The notes beneath the pieces are model-generated. The model was not told where the DNA came from. It did no database searches and was given only the letters and a program-made list of their open reading frames with translations. The position numbers and the translations under genes are program-made. From Roseimaritima multifibrata (GTDB taxonomy: Bacteria > Planctomycetota > Planctomycetia > Pirellulales > Pirellulaceae), in contig NZ_CP036262.1 of assembly GCF_007741495.1 (NCBI RefSeq), forward strand, positions 1,798,001 to 1,862,000: DNA of 64,000 nt, in the 5' to 3' direction. Shown in pieces: positions 10,964-21,540 of the stretch (the stretch's first letter is position 1; each line of letters starts with the position of its first letter).

Positions 10964-12043
10964 TTGCGTTCCCTGGAAATCGAACAATTGTCGAAGGAAT
11001 ACGGAAAGGTTGTCGCTCTCGATCAATTGAGTTTGACGGTTCACGAGGGAGAGCGAGTCGCATTGGTTGGAGCCAGCGGATGCGGGAAAACAACTTTGTT
11101 GCGATTGATCTCCGGCTTGGAAACCGCCTCGCATGGAAAGGTAAAGATCGCCGGTAAAGATGTCACCAACGCCTCCCCACGCAACCGCGATGTGGCGATG
11201 GTTTTTCAAGACTTTGCGCTCTATCCCAGCCAAACGGTGAAACAGAATCTGTCACTGGGGATGCAGTTTCAGCATCAGCCGAAAAAGGTCATCAACGACC
11301 GCATTGCGGAGACTGCCGAAGCCTTTAATTTGACCGTTTTGTTGGACCGATACCCCGAACAGCTTTCCGGAGGCGAACAGCAAAGAGTCGCCGTTGCGCG
11401 GGCATTGATCCGTCAGCCGTCGGTCCTTTTGCTGGACGAACCATTCTCAAACTTGGATGCGAGGTTACGAGAAGATTTTCGGTTTGAACTTTTGCGACTG
11501 CACCAGCAATTTGGCACGACGATGCTCCATGTCACGCACGACCAAAATGAAGCGATGTGGATGGGGAACCGTATCGCGGTGATGGAAGCGGGCAAGATTG
11601 TCCAGCTAGGGACCGCCGATGAACTGTACTACCAACCGGCCAGTCGGTTTGTCGCGGCTTTCTTCGGTTCGCCTCCGATGAATTTTTTCGCTTTGAACAG
11701 GAACGGCGACCGATGGCAAACCGGAGACTTTTGCTGGCCAATGGATGTTGCTGTTTCTCAAGACGCCTCCGGTGCGGAGGTTGGTATTCGTCCCGAGGCG
11801 TTTCAGATTGACTTGCCCGGGGAAGGTTTTTCCGAGGCGGATCCTCTGCTGTTTCACGCGACGGTTGTTTCGGTTCACGCTCTGGGACCACAGTTGTGTC
11901 TGCAGTGTGAATGGCAGAAAGAGCAGCTGTGCGTGATTTGCGATCGATCGGCGACAACCCGGCCGCTGCCACTTAGCGGTGACGATGTGACGTTAAGAGT
12001 TAGCAAGCAGGACCTGCATTTGTTCGAGGGAGAGCAACCGTAA
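10964..12043 (+). CDS. ABC transporter ATP-binding protein, MalK/UgpC-like, without adjacent permease
   Basis: 359 residues from a TTG at 10964, preceded by GAAAGAG; an upstream ATG at 10811 would add 51 residues that do not resemble the family and that overlap the msrB promoter region. Complete nucleotide-binding domain: Walker A GASGCGKTT, Q-loop FQDFALYP, signature LSGGEQQRV, Walker B VLLLDEPFSNLD and H-loop THD. A C-terminal regulatory/TOBE-type domain follows (about 240-355, including GIRPEAF). This architecture is typical of sugar, glycerol-phosphate or related importer ATPases. No permease or binding protein is adjacent, so it probably energises a transporter encoded elsewhere. Confidence 0.9.
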   Translation: MRSLEIEQLSKEYGKVVALDQLSLTVHEGERVALVGASGCGKTTLLRLISGLETASHGKVKIAGKDVTNASPRNRDVAMVFQDFALYPSQTVKQNLSLGMQFQHQPKKVINDRIAETAEAFNLTVLLDRYPEQLSGGEQQRVAVARALIRQPSVLLLDEPFSNLDARLREDFRFELLRLHQQFGTTMLHVTHDQNEAMWMGNRIAVMEAGKIVQLGTADELYYQPASRFVAAFFGSPPMNFFALNRNGDRWQTGDFCWPMDVAVSQDASGAEVGIRPEAFQIDLPGEGFSEADPLLFHATVVSVHALGPQLCLQCEWQKEQLCVICDRSATTRPLPLSGDDVTLRVSKQDLHLFEGEQP

Positions 12044-12505
12044 ACGACACTTTCGCAGGGGCGCGAAATCGATTCGTGAATGTTTCCGAACAGGCTGGTT
12101 CGTTGGCGGCAAGGCCTCAACAGATCCCAGCCCACTGCGCCGGCCAGGGAACGCGTCCAGTCATTACAGTCCTTAGTTGACGTGTCGAGTCGGAATTTAG
12201 TCAGCCTGTGGACCGATTTACTTGCCGGTCGGCGCACGCCGATCGGCAGATTCATGGGATGTCCACCGCCATTGCCGGACGGCTCGCGCCGTTCCGCTTA
12301 GAAAGTAGTGGGCATTGGGGGCAAGCCCTGAAACGGAACCCTTTCTGCAGCCTGAGGGCTCAAAGCGTCCACGCTAATGATTCCAAGCCAAGTGGGGCGG
12401 AAGCAAACCAAGTTGAATTAGTGACAGGTTTTTATCACTTATGGATTTCATCTCCCGAGCGAAAAGGCGGCACAAAAGAAGGCGACATTAAACGCAAAAG
12501 TTTGC
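12044..12505. other. Intergenic region with one copy of the dispersed palindromic repeat
   Basis: 462 bases between convergent genes, with no supported reading frame. It contains one inverted copy of the dispersed palindrome at 12274-12301. Nothing else was recognised. Confidence 0.5.
12274..12301 (-). repeat. Dispersed palindromic repeat, family A
   Basis: On the minus strand the core reads GCGGAACGGCGCGAGCCGTC followed by CGGC. The two arms CGGAACGGC and GCCGTCCG pair with one bulged A. Other copies are at 44108, 51758, 51812, 51906, 52000, 60434, 60472, 60512 and 60619. Confidence 0.8.
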
Positions 12506-13927
12506 TCAGTCTCTTGCGATCGGAGACATGCAGTACCCGAAGATCCCCGCTCCAGTCGGTCGGTGGTTGCCACTCTGCTTTAGTCCGGCCCATGCCTGGC
12601 ATGAATCGATTTCACTTGGCGTCCGATTCCAGGTCGCGATTCCGGTGGGGACTTGCTTTGCAAACGTGTCAAACATCGTGGGATCGCCACCGAATAGGCT
12701 GGCGGCCAATCCGTAATCGGTTGCAGCCGCTCTTTCAATTCCTTGCTGGAAATCGCTAACCCAGTAAAGCTGTAAGAGCGGGCCAAACCATTCTTCATCC
12801 ACGGGGTCATAACAGTCGGTCATGTCGGTCAGCCCGGGACGGACGAGGGCTCCGCAACCTTCTGCGACGGAGCTTTCAACGAGGGCTTCGCCGCCGTAGG
12901 CAAAGAAATTGGCTTCCGCTTGCTGGAGCAGATTGGCGTGCCTGGAGGAAACCAAGGGACCCATCTGGGGCGTGGTCGGTTCTTTGGGCAGACCCGTTTT
13001 TAGTTCGGCAATCGTCTGTACAAATGCATCGACGAACTGACGCCCGGCGGCGTCGTCGATAACGATCAATCGACGTGGTGCCAAGCATCGCTGGCCCGCT
13101 GTGCGGAATGCGGATTCAGCGATTTCGGCAGCCACTTGCTGCGGCGATTCAGGGGATGCGATGAGGACCGGATTGTTGCCACCTAGCCGCATCGCTAGGA
13201 GGACCTCGGGCCGTCCACCCAATTGACGATGGATCGCCTGTCCGGTGGCTCGGCTGCCCGTGACAAACAGGCCGTTTAGACGCGTATCATCGATCGCTGC
13301 GCGGGCGACCGTTGCGTCCCCCTGAATCAAATTGATTACCCCCGCTGGCAATCCGGCCGCCAACAAGGAATCAACGATCCGTCTGCCGACCGCCGGGGTG
13401 AGCTCGCTCGGTTTAAAAACGACCGAATTTCCCGCGAGGATGGCCGGGATAATTTGCTCAAGAGGAAGGCGGATAGGGTCGCAGTAGGCTCCAATGACCA
13501 GCACCACGCCAATCGCCCGAAAGTGAATCGATCCATGCCCAGTCGATTCGGATGGGACATTGGCCATCGTTTTCTGGATCTGCGCGATGGTCTGCAGTAG
13601 GTGCTCACTGGCGAATTCGATTTCTGCGTTTGCTTCGCTGGAAAATTTGCCGATTTCGGTTTCGACTTGCTCTGCGATCGCAGTGGCGTCGAGTCTCAAC
13701 CGGGCGACAAATTCACTCAGGATGTCGGCTCGATCTGCCAGTTTCGTTTGTTCCCAGCCCGCTTGAGCTTCGTGAGCGGCAGCGAACGCCTGCTGAATTT
13801 GGTCGCCGTCAGCCGATCGTCCGTCGAAAACTAAAGAACTGTCGGCTGGATTGCGACTGGTCAAAGAATCGCCGCAGCCGTCAACGTCGTTGCCGTTTAT
13901 CGAAAGCTTGGTATTAATCATCCGCAT
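12506..13927 (-). CDS. AstD-like aldehyde dehydrogenase lacking the catalytic glutamate
   Basis: 473 residues, full length for the aldehyde dehydrogenase superfamily. Closest by motif to succinylglutamate-semialdehyde dehydrogenase AstD (ALDH: PAILAGNSVVFKPSELTP, FVTGSRATGQAIHRQLGG, and the catalytic Cys in FRTAGQRC). The position of the general-base Glu, which in AstD lies in LEMGGNNP, reads MRLGGNNP here: codon CGG (Arg) replaces Glu. The cofactor-binding and Cys motifs are otherwise intact. No other arginine-succinyltransferase pathway gene is nearby. It may be a pseudoenzyme, have an altered reaction, or use another base. ATG at 13927; an alternative ATG two codons later is equally possible. 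Confidence 0.88.
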   Translation of the reverse strand: MRMINTKLSINGNDVDGCGDSLTSRNPADSSLVFDGRSADGDQIQQAFAAAHEAQAGWEQTKLADRADILSEFVARLRLDATAIAEQVETEIGKFSSEANAEIEFASEHLLQTIAQIQKTMANVPSESTGHGSIHFRAIGVVLVIGAYCDPIRLPLEQIIPAILAGNSVVFKPSELTPAVGRRIVDSLLAAGLPAGVINLIQGDATVARAAIDDTRLNGLFVTGSRATGQAIHRQLGGRPEVLLAMRLGGNNPVLIASPESPQQVAAEIAESAFRTAGQRCLAPRRLIVIDDAAGRQFVDAFVQTIAELKTGLPKEPTTPQMGPLVSSRHANLLQQAEANFFAYGGEALVESSVAEGCGALVRPGLTDMTDCYDPVDEEWFGPLLQLYWVSDFQQGIERAAATDYGLAASLFGGDPTMFDTFAKQVPTGIATWNRTPSEIDSCQAWAGLKQSGNHRPTGAGIFGYCMSPIARD

Positions 13928-13990
13928 AGGATACCGAGATATTCGATTCCTAGCAGGTTGGTATGGCGACCGCGGCGAGGGGAAAGCCGA

Positions 13991-14221
13991 TTAAACGGCC
14001 CATTCCAGGCCGGTCATGGTGCGCAGGCGGTTTTCGAAGTTTCCGATTAATCCGCCAACCAGTCGCCAATCGGCTTTAGCGCGAAGTTCAATTTCGCCAT
14101 ACTGGTTGACCCGCAAGATGGAGTCGCCTCGGACTCCGGCAGCGTGCAGTTCGCCTAAGTCGATCTCTCCTTCATTGACAATATCCAACAAAGTTTTGCC
14201 AGTCAGTTCGATGAAGCCCAT
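13991..14221 (-). CDS. Small conserved-looking protein of unknown function
   Basis: 76 residues from ATG 14219-14221 (MGFIELTGKTLLDIV); the frame extends upstream to 14314, but the added residues look non-coding. The protein is soluble, with no cysteines or membrane segment, and ends in RLRTMTGLEWAV. The composition is protein-like (regular hydrophobic spacing such as GDSILRVNQYGEIELRAKADWRLVGGLIGNFENRL). No family was recognised. It lies between the aldehyde dehydrogenase and the divergent ribulokinase. Confidence 0.6.
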   Translation of the reverse strand: MGFIELTGKTLLDIVNEGEIDLGELHAAGVRGDSILRVNQYGEIELRAKADWRLVGGLIGNFENRLRTMTGLEWAV

Positions 14222-14329
14222 GATCACACTCGTAGAAAAGAAGAATCGTCTGCCTCCCATTCTAGTTGCCATTGGGCTGGCGCCATTACCGTTAGCCATT
14301 TGTTTTCGCCTCAAAGTGAAGAGCTCTCC

Positions 14330-15937
14330 ATGACCTCCGTTTCTCTAGGACTTGATTTCGGAACCGAATCGGTGCGTGCCCTGTTGGTCGATACCGAAGG
14401 AAATCCGTGTGGTATTGGCGAGAGTGTTTACCAGCATGGGCAAATTGTGGATTCGTTGCCGCATCGTGATGTTCCCCTGCCACCTCGATACGCTTTGCAA
14501 TCGCCGGACGATTGGTTGAATTCGGCTGCCGAGGCGACAGGAAAGGCACTTCTGCAGTCAGGGTTGAATGCGGAATCGGTTGTCGGGATTGGAGTCGATT
14601 TTACAAGTTGCACGATGTTGCCGACTTTGCGGGATGGGACGCCGCTCTGCTGTCTGGAACAGTGGGCGGATAAGCCCTTGGCGTGGCCCAAACTTTGGAA
14701 GCATCACGGTGCGATTGAGCAGACGGCCCGAATGAACGCGGTGGCGCGAGAGCGGGCCGAACCGTTTCTCCAACGCTATGGAGGGACGATCGGTCTGGAA
14801 TGGTTTTTTCCAAAAATGCTGGAAACCATTGAACAGGCTCCGGAAGTCGCCGAAGCCGCTCAGGTTTGGCTGGAAGGTGGAGACTGGCTGGTCTGGCAAT
14901 TGGTTGGTGGCGATGCCGAAAATCTGACTCGTTCGACATGCCAAGCCGGCTATAAGGCGATGTGGTCCGCGGCGGATGGTTATCCGTCGGCGGATTACCT
15001 CGCGGCGCTTGACCCTCGGTTGGCCGAAGCGGCAGCCCAGCGGATGCCTGGCATTCTGCGAGCCCCCGGTGAACTTGCCGGAGGATTGGATCCTGCGATG
15101 GCCGATAAGTTTGGATTGTTGCCGGGGACTCCTGTCGCAGCCGCCATTATCGACGCTCACGCGGCCGTTCCCGGAGTCGGCGCCGCTTCGCCGGGGACGC
15201 TTGTGATGGTTCTGGGAACAAGCAGCTGCCACATGCTAAACGCTACGATCGAGCGAGATGTTCCAGGAGTCGCGGGGATGGTTGCCGGAGGAATACTGCC
15301 GGGGTTGGTCGGTTATGAAACGGGGCAAGCGGCCGTGGGGGACGCCTTTGCTTGGCTGCGGAAATTGCTTGGCCTGGATTCGTTTGAAGGATTGACTGCC
15401 GATGCCATGCGGTTGCCGCCCGGAGCCGAAGGGGTTCGCTGCGTGGACTGGATGAATGGATGCCGGACCCCGCTGATGGACGGGAACTTGCGAGGCATGT
15501 TTGCGGGATTGGGGCTGAATCACGGGCCTGCCCATTTGTATTTGGCGTTGTTGGAAGCCTCCGCTTTTGGGCTTCGCTGGATCGTCGAACTGTTGCGTGA
15601 AAACGACGTCCCTATCGACAGTTTTATTGCCACCGGTGGACTGCCGCATCACAACCGTGCGATCGTAGAAGTCTACGCCGACGTCCTCAATGAAACGATT
15701 GAAATTCATCCTTCCAAACAGGGCCCCGCGACCGGAGCCGCGGTCCTGGGGATGATGGTTTCGCAATCCGATCAGGTCCATTTTGCCTCGGTAAGCGAAG
15801 CGGCGACCGCGATGGCTGCGGTTCCTGAATCCGAACGTGATCTGGTTTCCGCTCGACCCGAAAGAGCGGCTGTGTACGACGACTTGTACATCCAGTATCG
15901 TCGCTGGGCAGAGATGTTAACAAAGATGGAATCCTAA
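14330..15937 (+). CDS. araB: Ribulokinase (FGGY carbohydrate kinase)
   Basis: 535 residues. Phosphorylates a ketopentose (ribulose) with ATP. N-terminal FGGY domain begins [16 protein letters not shown], the phosphate-binding loop of the ASKHA fold; [13 protein letters not shown] and [18 protein letters not shown] are ribulokinase-type. The C-terminal domain contains VLGTSSCHM and [21 protein letters not shown] (adenosine-binding GG). Start chosen at ATG 14330 with AAGTGAAGAG upstream; the in-frame ATG at 14300 adds ten residues of no family character. The next gene, 98 bases on, is a FucI-type isomerase, so an isomerase plus kinase sugar route is likely. No araA or araD is seen, so araB is a family-level name. 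Confidence 0.9.
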   Translation: MTSVSLGLDFGTESVRALLVDTEGNPCGIGESVYQHGQIVDSLPHRDVPLPPRYALQSPDDWLNSAAEATGKALLQSGLNAESVVGIGVDFTSCTMLPTLRDGTPLCCLEQWADKPLAWPKLWKHHGAIEQTARMNAVARERAEPFLQRYGGTIGLEWFFPKMLETIEQAPEVAEAAQVWLEGGDWLVWQLVGGDAENLTRSTCQAGYKAMWSAADGYPSADYLAALDPRLAEAAAQRMPGILRAPGELAGGLDPAMADKFGLLPGTPVAAAIIDAHAAVPGVGAASPGTLVMVLGTSSCHMLNATIERDVPGVAGMVAGGILPGLVGYETGQAAVGDAFAWLRKLLGLDSFEGLTADAMRLPPGAEGVRCVDWMNGCRTPLMDGNLRGMFAGLGLNHGPAHLYLALLEASAFGLRWIVELLRENDVPIDSFIATGGLPHHNRAIVEVYADVLNETIEIHPSKQGPATGAAVLGMMVSQSDQVHFASVSEAATAMAAVPESERDLVSARPERAAVYDDLYIQYRRWAEMLTKMES

Positions 15938-16035
15938 ACGGAGCGAGATTTCAGGATCGCCTCCTTGCTTTACAATTGAATCCGGCCATCTGTTTGCTGT
16001 CGGTCATCAAGTCACTCTTTCGAACAAGATTACTC

Positions 16036-17643
16036 ATGTCAAAACCTCTTTCGCCGGTCACCCTTATCGCGTCCGGGGACCTTCGTGAATCGGCCAATCA
16101 GGTTTGCTGGCCCGCACAGCAAGCGATGGAAGAAGCCCTCACCGCAGCGATCGCAAGTCATGGCTGGGAGGTGCACCGCGCCCACGCCTATGACGATTCA
16201 CGAAAGCATGGGTTCATCGCTTCCCAGCGAGAAGGAATCGACGTTTTTAAAACGATCGATCCCGCGGCGCCTCTGATCGTCGCCGAAGCGGTCTGGCAGT
16301 ATTCGCATCATGTGTTGGCAGGTTTGATGACCCATCATGGTCCGATCCTTACGGTTGCCAACTGGTCGGGAGAATGGCCGGGGTTGGTGGGGCTGTTAAA
16401 CCTGAACGGATCGTTGACGAAGGCAGGCGTTTCTTATGATTCGCTATGGAGCAAAACGTTTAGCGATGCCGCATTCCGTGATGCTTTGGGAGGCTGGTTG
16501 CGAGGCGAAGGGATTCAGCACGACCTGTCCCACGTTCGACCGTTTCAAGCGGGGACCGCTAACGCGGAGGCTTTTTCGGTTGGAAATGCTGTCGCGGAAA
16601 CATTGCTTCATGACAAAGCGATCATGGGAGTCTTTGATGAAGGGTGCATGGGAATGTTCAATGCGATCATTCCCGATGCACTCTTGAATCCGCTGGGGGT
16701 TTTTAAAGAACGGCTAAGCCAGTCCGCTCTCTATTACGAAACGAAGCAGGTCCCCGATGCCGAGGCTCAGGCGGTTCGTGATTGGCTGGACCAGCAAGGG
16801 ATGCGGTTTCATACCGGAGCGGTTCACGCGACCGATTTGACCGACGCTCAAATCTTGGACCAGTGCCGGATGTACATCGCTGCTTTGCGGATCGCGGATG
16901 ATTTTGGCTGTGATACGATTGGCATCCAGTATCAGCAAGGGCTTAAGGATCTGTTGCCAGCGAGCGATTTGGTGGAAGGGATGCTGAACGATTCCTGTCG
17001 CCCACCGGTGCGATCAAGAGATGGAAAAAGAACGTTGCATGAAGGCCGCCCCCTGCCCCACTTCAATGAAGTGGATGAATGTGCCGGCCTGGACGGTCTG
17101 TTGACGTGCCGCGTTCAAGAGGCACTTGGACAACCTGTCGAAAACACACTGCACGATTTGCGTTGGTCCGATCAAGATGCTTCGGGGACCGTTGACGATG
17201 AAGTCTGGGTTTTGGAAATTAGCGGAGCGGTTCCCGCGTCCCACTTTGCCAACGGATGGGCCGACGCCGAGGGATTCCGGCAGCCGGCGATGTACTTCCC
17301 CGCAGGCGGAAGTACGATTCGCGGGATCTCCAAACCGGGGGAGGTGGTTTGGTCTCGCGTCTATGTTGAAGAGAATCGCTTGAAGATGGATTTAGGACGA
17401 GCGACCTCGGTCGACCTGCCTCGCGCTGAAACGGAACGGCGGTGGAATGCGACCACTCCGCAGTGGCCGATCATGCATGCCGTCTTGCACGGAGTCAGTC
17501 GAGACCAAATGATGGCCCGCCATAAGGCCAATCATATTCAGGTCGTCTATGCGAATTCAGCCGCCGAAGCCGATACGGCGATGCAGGCTAAAGCGGTCGC
17601 GGCGGTCGCCCTCGGGATGGAAGTCGCGATCTGCGGAGTTTAA
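16036..17643 (+). CDS. L-fucose isomerase-like protein (FucI/AraA fold)
   Basis: 535 residues from ATG 16036. Resembles L-fucose/D-arabinose isomerase-type aldose-ketose isomerases, which use Mn2+: candidate metal ligands are Glu in [14 protein letters not shown], Asp in [15 protein letters not shown] and His near [15 protein letters not shown]. The protein has no signal peptide. It directly follows the ribulokinase gene, so the two probably convert an aldose to a ketose and phosphorylate it (inference). The actual substrate cannot be read from sequence, and this group also contains uncharacterised isomerases. The in-frame ATG at 15976 is upstream but adds an unlikely 20-residue extension. 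Confidence 0.82.
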   Translation: MSKPLSPVTLIASGDLRESANQVCWPAQQAMEEALTAAIASHGWEVHRAHAYDDSRKHGFIASQREGIDVFKTIDPAAPLIVAEAVWQYSHHVLAGLMTHHGPILTVANWSGEWPGLVGLLNLNGSLTKAGVSYDSLWSKTFSDAAFRDALGGWLRGEGIQHDLSHVRPFQAGTANAEAFSVGNAVAETLLHDKAIMGVFDEGCMGMFNAIIPDALLNPLGVFKERLSQSALYYETKQVPDAEAQAVRDWLDQQGMRFHTGAVHATDLTDAQILDQCRMYIAALRIADDFGCDTIGIQYQQGLKDLLPASDLVEGMLNDSCRPPVRSRDGKRTLHEGRPLPHFNEVDECAGLDGLLTCRVQEALGQPVENTLHDLRWSDQDASGTVDDEVWVLEISGAVPASHFANGWADAEGFRQPAMYFPAGGSTIRGISKPGEVVWSRVYVEENRLKMDLGRATSVDLPRAETERRWNATTPQWPIMHAVLHGVSRDQMMARHKANHIQVVYANSAAEADTAMQAKAVAAVALGMEVAICGV

Positions 17644-17659
17644 GAGAAAAGGAATTTCA

Positions 17660-18337
17660 ATGCCTCAGCAAACACGAAATGTAACGCCGGGACCCCATGA
17701 ACATGCGGTTCGTGATGGTAGCGAAGTCCTTCTGGTCCCGCGTGACTGGGAACTGCTGCCCCCCGGTGACGCTGGAATGACCCGCCGCGTGAAGGCGGGG
17801 GGACCGACCTGGACGGTTCAGGAAAAGAAAGGACGCCGTACCTTTTCGCGAGGGGTGTGGGCGCCTGCCGCTAGGATCGCCGCGGTTAAAAAAGATTTGG
17901 AGATCGAGCGAGCGAAACCGGCCTATGCCAAACGACGTCAGGCCGATGCCGTTCGACGCGACAAGAAGCAAACGGCATACGTCGAAGATTTTCATGGAGC
18001 GGTGTTTGCGTTCCTGAATTTCGCGTCGGATTATGAATCACTGGCAAATCGATTGGCGACCGCGGTCACAAAACATGCCACGCCCGTCGGCAGTGGCACC
18101 GTTGCCCGTACCGAAAGAATCCCGATTGAACGACGAGCGGAATCGGCGGTGATCGCCTGGATGAGGCACCAAACGACCAGCTACGACGACATGAAAATCG
18201 CTCGCGTCAAAGGTCAACGACGCGAAGTCCGCCGGATGCTGGCGGAGAAATCTAGACGTTTACTGGTCTCTTATCGGGCAGGTCGGCCCGTTGACGCGAA
18301 TTCTTGTCCGCTCCAGCAAGCACTCGTTAAGAAATGA
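17660..18337 (+). CDS. DUF2293 domain protein
   Basis: 225 residues from ATG 17660, preceded by AAAAGGA. Highly basic and cytoplasmic. The N-terminal part contains LVPRDWELLPPGDAGMTRRVKAGGPTW; the C-terminal half carries the DUF2293 pattern AVIAWMRHQTTSYDDMKIARVKG followed by RREVRRMLAEKSRRLLVSYR. DUF2293 has no established function; the high Arg/Lys content suggests nucleic-acid contact (inference). It lies 16 bases after the isomerase stop and may share its transcript. Confidence 0.85.
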   Translation: MPQQTRNVTPGPHEHAVRDGSEVLLVPRDWELLPPGDAGMTRRVKAGGPTWTVQEKKGRRTFSRGVWAPAARIAAVKKDLEIERAKPAYAKRRQADAVRRDKKQTAYVEDFHGAVFAFLNFASDYESLANRLATAVTKHATPVGSGTVARTERIPIERRAESAVIAWMRHQTTSYDDMKIARVKGQRREVRRMLAEKSRRLLVSYRAGRPVDANSCPLQQALVKK

Positions 18338-18406
18338 CTACAATAATGGAGTCCATCCGGCTGACGACCGAATACCCCCGCCTCATTTCTCGAACGAGCA
18401 TCTGCT

Positions 18407-21400
18407 GTGCAAGCGAGATTCTTCTCAACGATTGTGGTCATCCTGGTCGTGCTGCCCGTTGCCGCTGAGGACGTTCGGTTTGATCGCGACGTCCGCCCGA
18501 TCCTTGCCGATAAGTGCTATTTCTGCCACGGCCCGGACGCGGAGCACCGCCAAGCCGACTTGCGGTTGGACCTAGAAGAAGAGGCCCGGGGGGCGGTCGG
18601 TGCGGGGGATCCGCAGACAAGTGAATTGATCCTGCGAATCCTGGCTTCGGATCCGGCGGAAATCATGCCTCCGCCCGATGCCCATAAAGAACTCTCCAGC
18701 CAGGAAATCGAAATTTTAACCGACTGGGTCCGCCAGGGCGCCGTCTGGTCCAAACACTGGGCCTTCGAGGCTCCGCAGGCGAACGTGAAAATAGAGAAGC
18801 CCTCGGTCGATGCCTTTATAAAAGCAAAACTGGCCGAACATTCGCTGGAATGGTTGCCTGAAGCTTCGCGTGAAAAATTGATCCGCCGCGTCACATTCGA
18901 TTTGACGGGCCTGCCACCGACTATCGAAGAAATTGACCGGTTCCTGGCAGATGATTCGCCGCAGGCCTATGAGTCTTTGGTCGATCGTCTGCTGGCGTCG
19001 CCGAGGTACGGTCAGCGGATGGCCGTGATGTGGTTGGACGCGGCCCGATATGGCGACACGAGTGTCTACCACGCCGATGGCAATCGCGATATGTGGGCCT
19101 GGCGCGATGCGATTGTCGATGCCTACAACAGCAACATGCCGTTTGACCAGTTCTCAATCAATCAGTTGGCCGGTGATCTGATTCCCGACGCAACTTTCCA
19201 GCAGCAGTTGCTGTCCGGTTTCAATCGCAACAACGGGACGACCGACGAAGGGGGAGCCATCGCCGAAGAGTACCGTGTCGAATACGCGGTTGACCGAGTG
19301 CGTACGACGTCCACGGTGTGGATGGGATTAACCATGGAATGCGCTCAGTGCCACGACCACAAATACGATCCGATATCGCACGAGGAATATTTTCAGTTCT
19401 ACGCTTACTTCAATGTCAGCAGCGATACGGGAATGCAGACAAGGAACGGGAACGCCGAACCTAAACTAGATATTCCCGTTCCACAAAAGGAGCAGCGACT
19501 TGCCGACGTCGCCAAAAAGCGTGCTCATGTTGAACAGGAACTGGAAGCGGTTTCGAAGCAAAGCCAGCCTGATTATGAGGCTTGGTTAAAGGCCCGTCAG
19601 GCCGCAGAAAGAACGCTCGCTTCGTTGCCCAGCGGATCGATTGTGCAGTTGACGCTCAATGAGGGAAAAGGGACCGATGTTGAAGATCTTTTAAATCCCG
19701 ACATCCATGGGGAGGTCGTTGGGAATGCTGTTTGGGTCGATTCTCGCGAGGATACGGGATTCCAATTTGATGGTAGTAGCTACATCGATTTAAAGGATGT
19801 TGGCAATTTTGAACGGACCGATTCCTTTTCCTACGGAGGTTGGATTCAACCGCAAAAAGGTGCCAGCGGTGCCCTCTTGGCGCGGATGGATGATCAGAAT
19901 GCACACCGTGGTTATGACGTTCTTGTCGGCGATGGAGTGATCTCGGTTCATTTGATTCACACTTGGCCGACAAACGCGGTCAAAGTGGTTTCAAAGAAGA
20001 AGTTGAAGGCCGCTGAATGGCAACACGTCTTTGTGACTTACGACGGTTCCAGCAAAGCCGCCGGAGTCAAGATTTATGTGAATGGTGAGGAATGGGAATG
20101 GGTAATCGAGCAAGATCGATTGTCCGAATCGATTCAAACCGACAAAACGCTGTTCGTTGGAAGTCGCAATCCGGGGGCGCGCTGGAAAGGAATCGTCGAT
20201 GAAATTTCTGTGTTTGAACGGTGTTTAAATTCGGATGAAGTCAAAGCCGTAATGGGACACTCTGCAATCGAGTCTCTCTTGGCTATCGATCCCGCCGAGC
20301 GATCGCCGGAACAGAACCAAACGCTCCGCAGGTTCTATTTGTCTACGGAGAATGAAGCGTATCAGGAATTAGAAAAACAACTTGCGATACTAGATGCCGA
20401 GCGAACCGAAATAGAAAAACCGATCACGTCGGTGATGGTCATGGGGAATATGGACAAGCCTCGTGAAACGTTTGTGTTGAATCGTGGGGCGTATGATGCT
20501 CCTACCAAAGTGAAGGTCCAGCCCGGTACCTTGGCGGTCCTTCCCCCCATGGCCGCCGATGCCCCTGCCAATCGTTTGGGGTTGGCGAACTGGTTGTTCC
20601 GCGAGGATCATCCGTTGACCGCTCGAGTTGCCGTCAATCGTTATTGGCAGATGTTATTCGGCCGCGGACTTGTGGGGACGCCTGAAGATTTCGGGGCCCA
20701 GGGCGAATACCCCAGTCATCCTGAATTGCTTGACTGGCTGGCGGTCGATTTTCGCGAATCGGGGTGGGATGTTAAACGCTTTATCAAACAGTTGGTGATG
20801 TCCGAAACCTATCGGCAGACATCTGAGGCCGGTCTGGAAAGTTATCAGCGCGATCCGGAAAATCGCTTGTTTGCCCGGGGAGCTCGCTTTCGACTGCAAG
20901 GCGAATTCATCCGTGACAACGCATTGGCGATCAGCGGTTTGTTGAATGAATCCTTTGGCGGGCCGGGAGTCAAACCGTATCAGCCGCCTGGGTTGTGGGT
21001 AGAGGTTGGTCTGAGTGGGAAACCAAGTTTCGTTCAGGATCATGCGGACAAACTTTATCGACGCAGTCTTTACACCTACTGGAAACGTTCGGCACCGCCA
21101 CCATCGATGCAGATCTTTGACGCGCCGACGCGTGAGGTTTGTGTGATTCGAAGGGCGCGTACGAACACTCCGTTGCAGGCTTTTGTGACCCTCAACGATC
21201 CGCAGTTCGTTGAAGCCGCACGTCACTTCGCAGAACGCATTCTTGTGGAAGGGGGCGATTCGCCAGAAGCGAAACTGGAGTTTGCCTTCCGCACGGTGAC
21301 GGCTCGGAAAATGGAAGACCAAGACCGCAGTGTGCTGGACGAAGTTTTACGTGGTGCCCGTGAACACTATGCAGCGAATCCGGATGCTGCAAAAGAATTG

Positions 21401-21514
21401 GTTTCGATCGGCGAATCGGTGACGCAGTCGGAACTTGATTTGACTGAACATGCCGCTTGGACGACCCTCGCTAGTGCCCTCCTCAATTTGGACGAAACCT
21501 TGACTCGTGAATGA
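18407..21514 (+). CDS. PSCyt1/DUF1549/DUF1553 (PSD1) protein with LamG-like domain
   Basis: 1035 residues from a GTG start at 18407. Signal peptide about 1-20. Order of domains: PSCyt1 cytochrome c with CYFCH (about 37-41) and [14 protein letters not shown]1549 (about 130-350, [14 protein letters not shown] and [12 protein letters not shown]); a concanavalin/LamG-like insert (about 410-610, with [22 protein letters not shown] and [10 protein letters not shown]), probably carbohydrate-binding; and DUF1553 (about 690-1030, ending [14 protein letters not shown]). Unlike the first PSD1 protein in the window, the insert is LamG rather than discoidin. Followed by its DUF1501 partner and an M41-like peptidase in one operon. 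Confidence 0.93.
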   Translation: MQARFFSTIVVILVVLPVAAEDVRFDRDVRPILADKCYFCHGPDAEHRQADLRLDLEEEARGAVGAGDPQTSELILRILASDPAEIMPPPDAHKELSSQEIEILTDWVRQGAVWSKHWAFEAPQANVKIEKPSVDAFIKAKLAEHSLEWLPEASREKLIRRVTFDLTGLPPTIEEIDRFLADDSPQAYESLVDRLLASPRYGQRMAVMWLDAARYGDTSVYHADGNRDMWAWRDAIVDAYNSNMPFDQFSINQLAGDLIPDATFQQQLLSGFNRNNGTTDEGGAIAEEYRVEYAVDRVRTTSTVWMGLTMECAQCHDHKYDPISHEEYFQFYAYFNVSSDTGMQTRNGNAEPKLDIPVPQKEQRLADVAKKRAHVEQELEAVSKQSQPDYEAWLKARQAAERTLASLPSGSIVQLTLNEGKGTDVEDLLNPDIHGEVVGNAVWVDSREDTGFQFDGSSYIDLKDVGNFERTDSFSYGGWIQPQKGASGALLARMDDQNAHRGYDVLVGDGVISVHLIHTWPTNAVKVVSKKKLKAAEWQHVFVTYDGSSKAAGVKIYVNGEEWEWVIEQDRLSESIQTDKTLFVGSRNPGARWKGIVDEISVFERCLNSDEVKAVMGHSAIESLLAIDPAERSPEQNQTLRRFYLSTENEAYQELEKQLAILDAERTEIEKPITSVMVMGNMDKPRETFVLNRGAYDAPTKVKVQPGTLAVLPPMAADAPANRLGLANWLFREDHPLTARVAVNRYWQMLFGRGLVGTPEDFGAQGEYPSHPELLDWLAVDFRESGWDVKRFIKQLVMSETYRQTSEAGLESYQRDPENRLFARGARFRLQGEFIRDNALAISGLLNESFGGPGVKPYQPPGLWVEVGLSGKPSFVQDHADKLYRRSLYTYWKRSAPPPSMQIFDAPTREVCVIRRARTNTPLQAFVTLNDPQFVEAARHFAERILVEGGDSPEAKLEFAFRTVTARKMEDQDRSVLDEVLRGAREHYAANPDAAKELVSIGESVTQSELDLTEHAAWTTLASALLNLDETLTRE

Positions 21515-21540
21515 GTCTTTGTTTTGTAGAAAATAGAATC

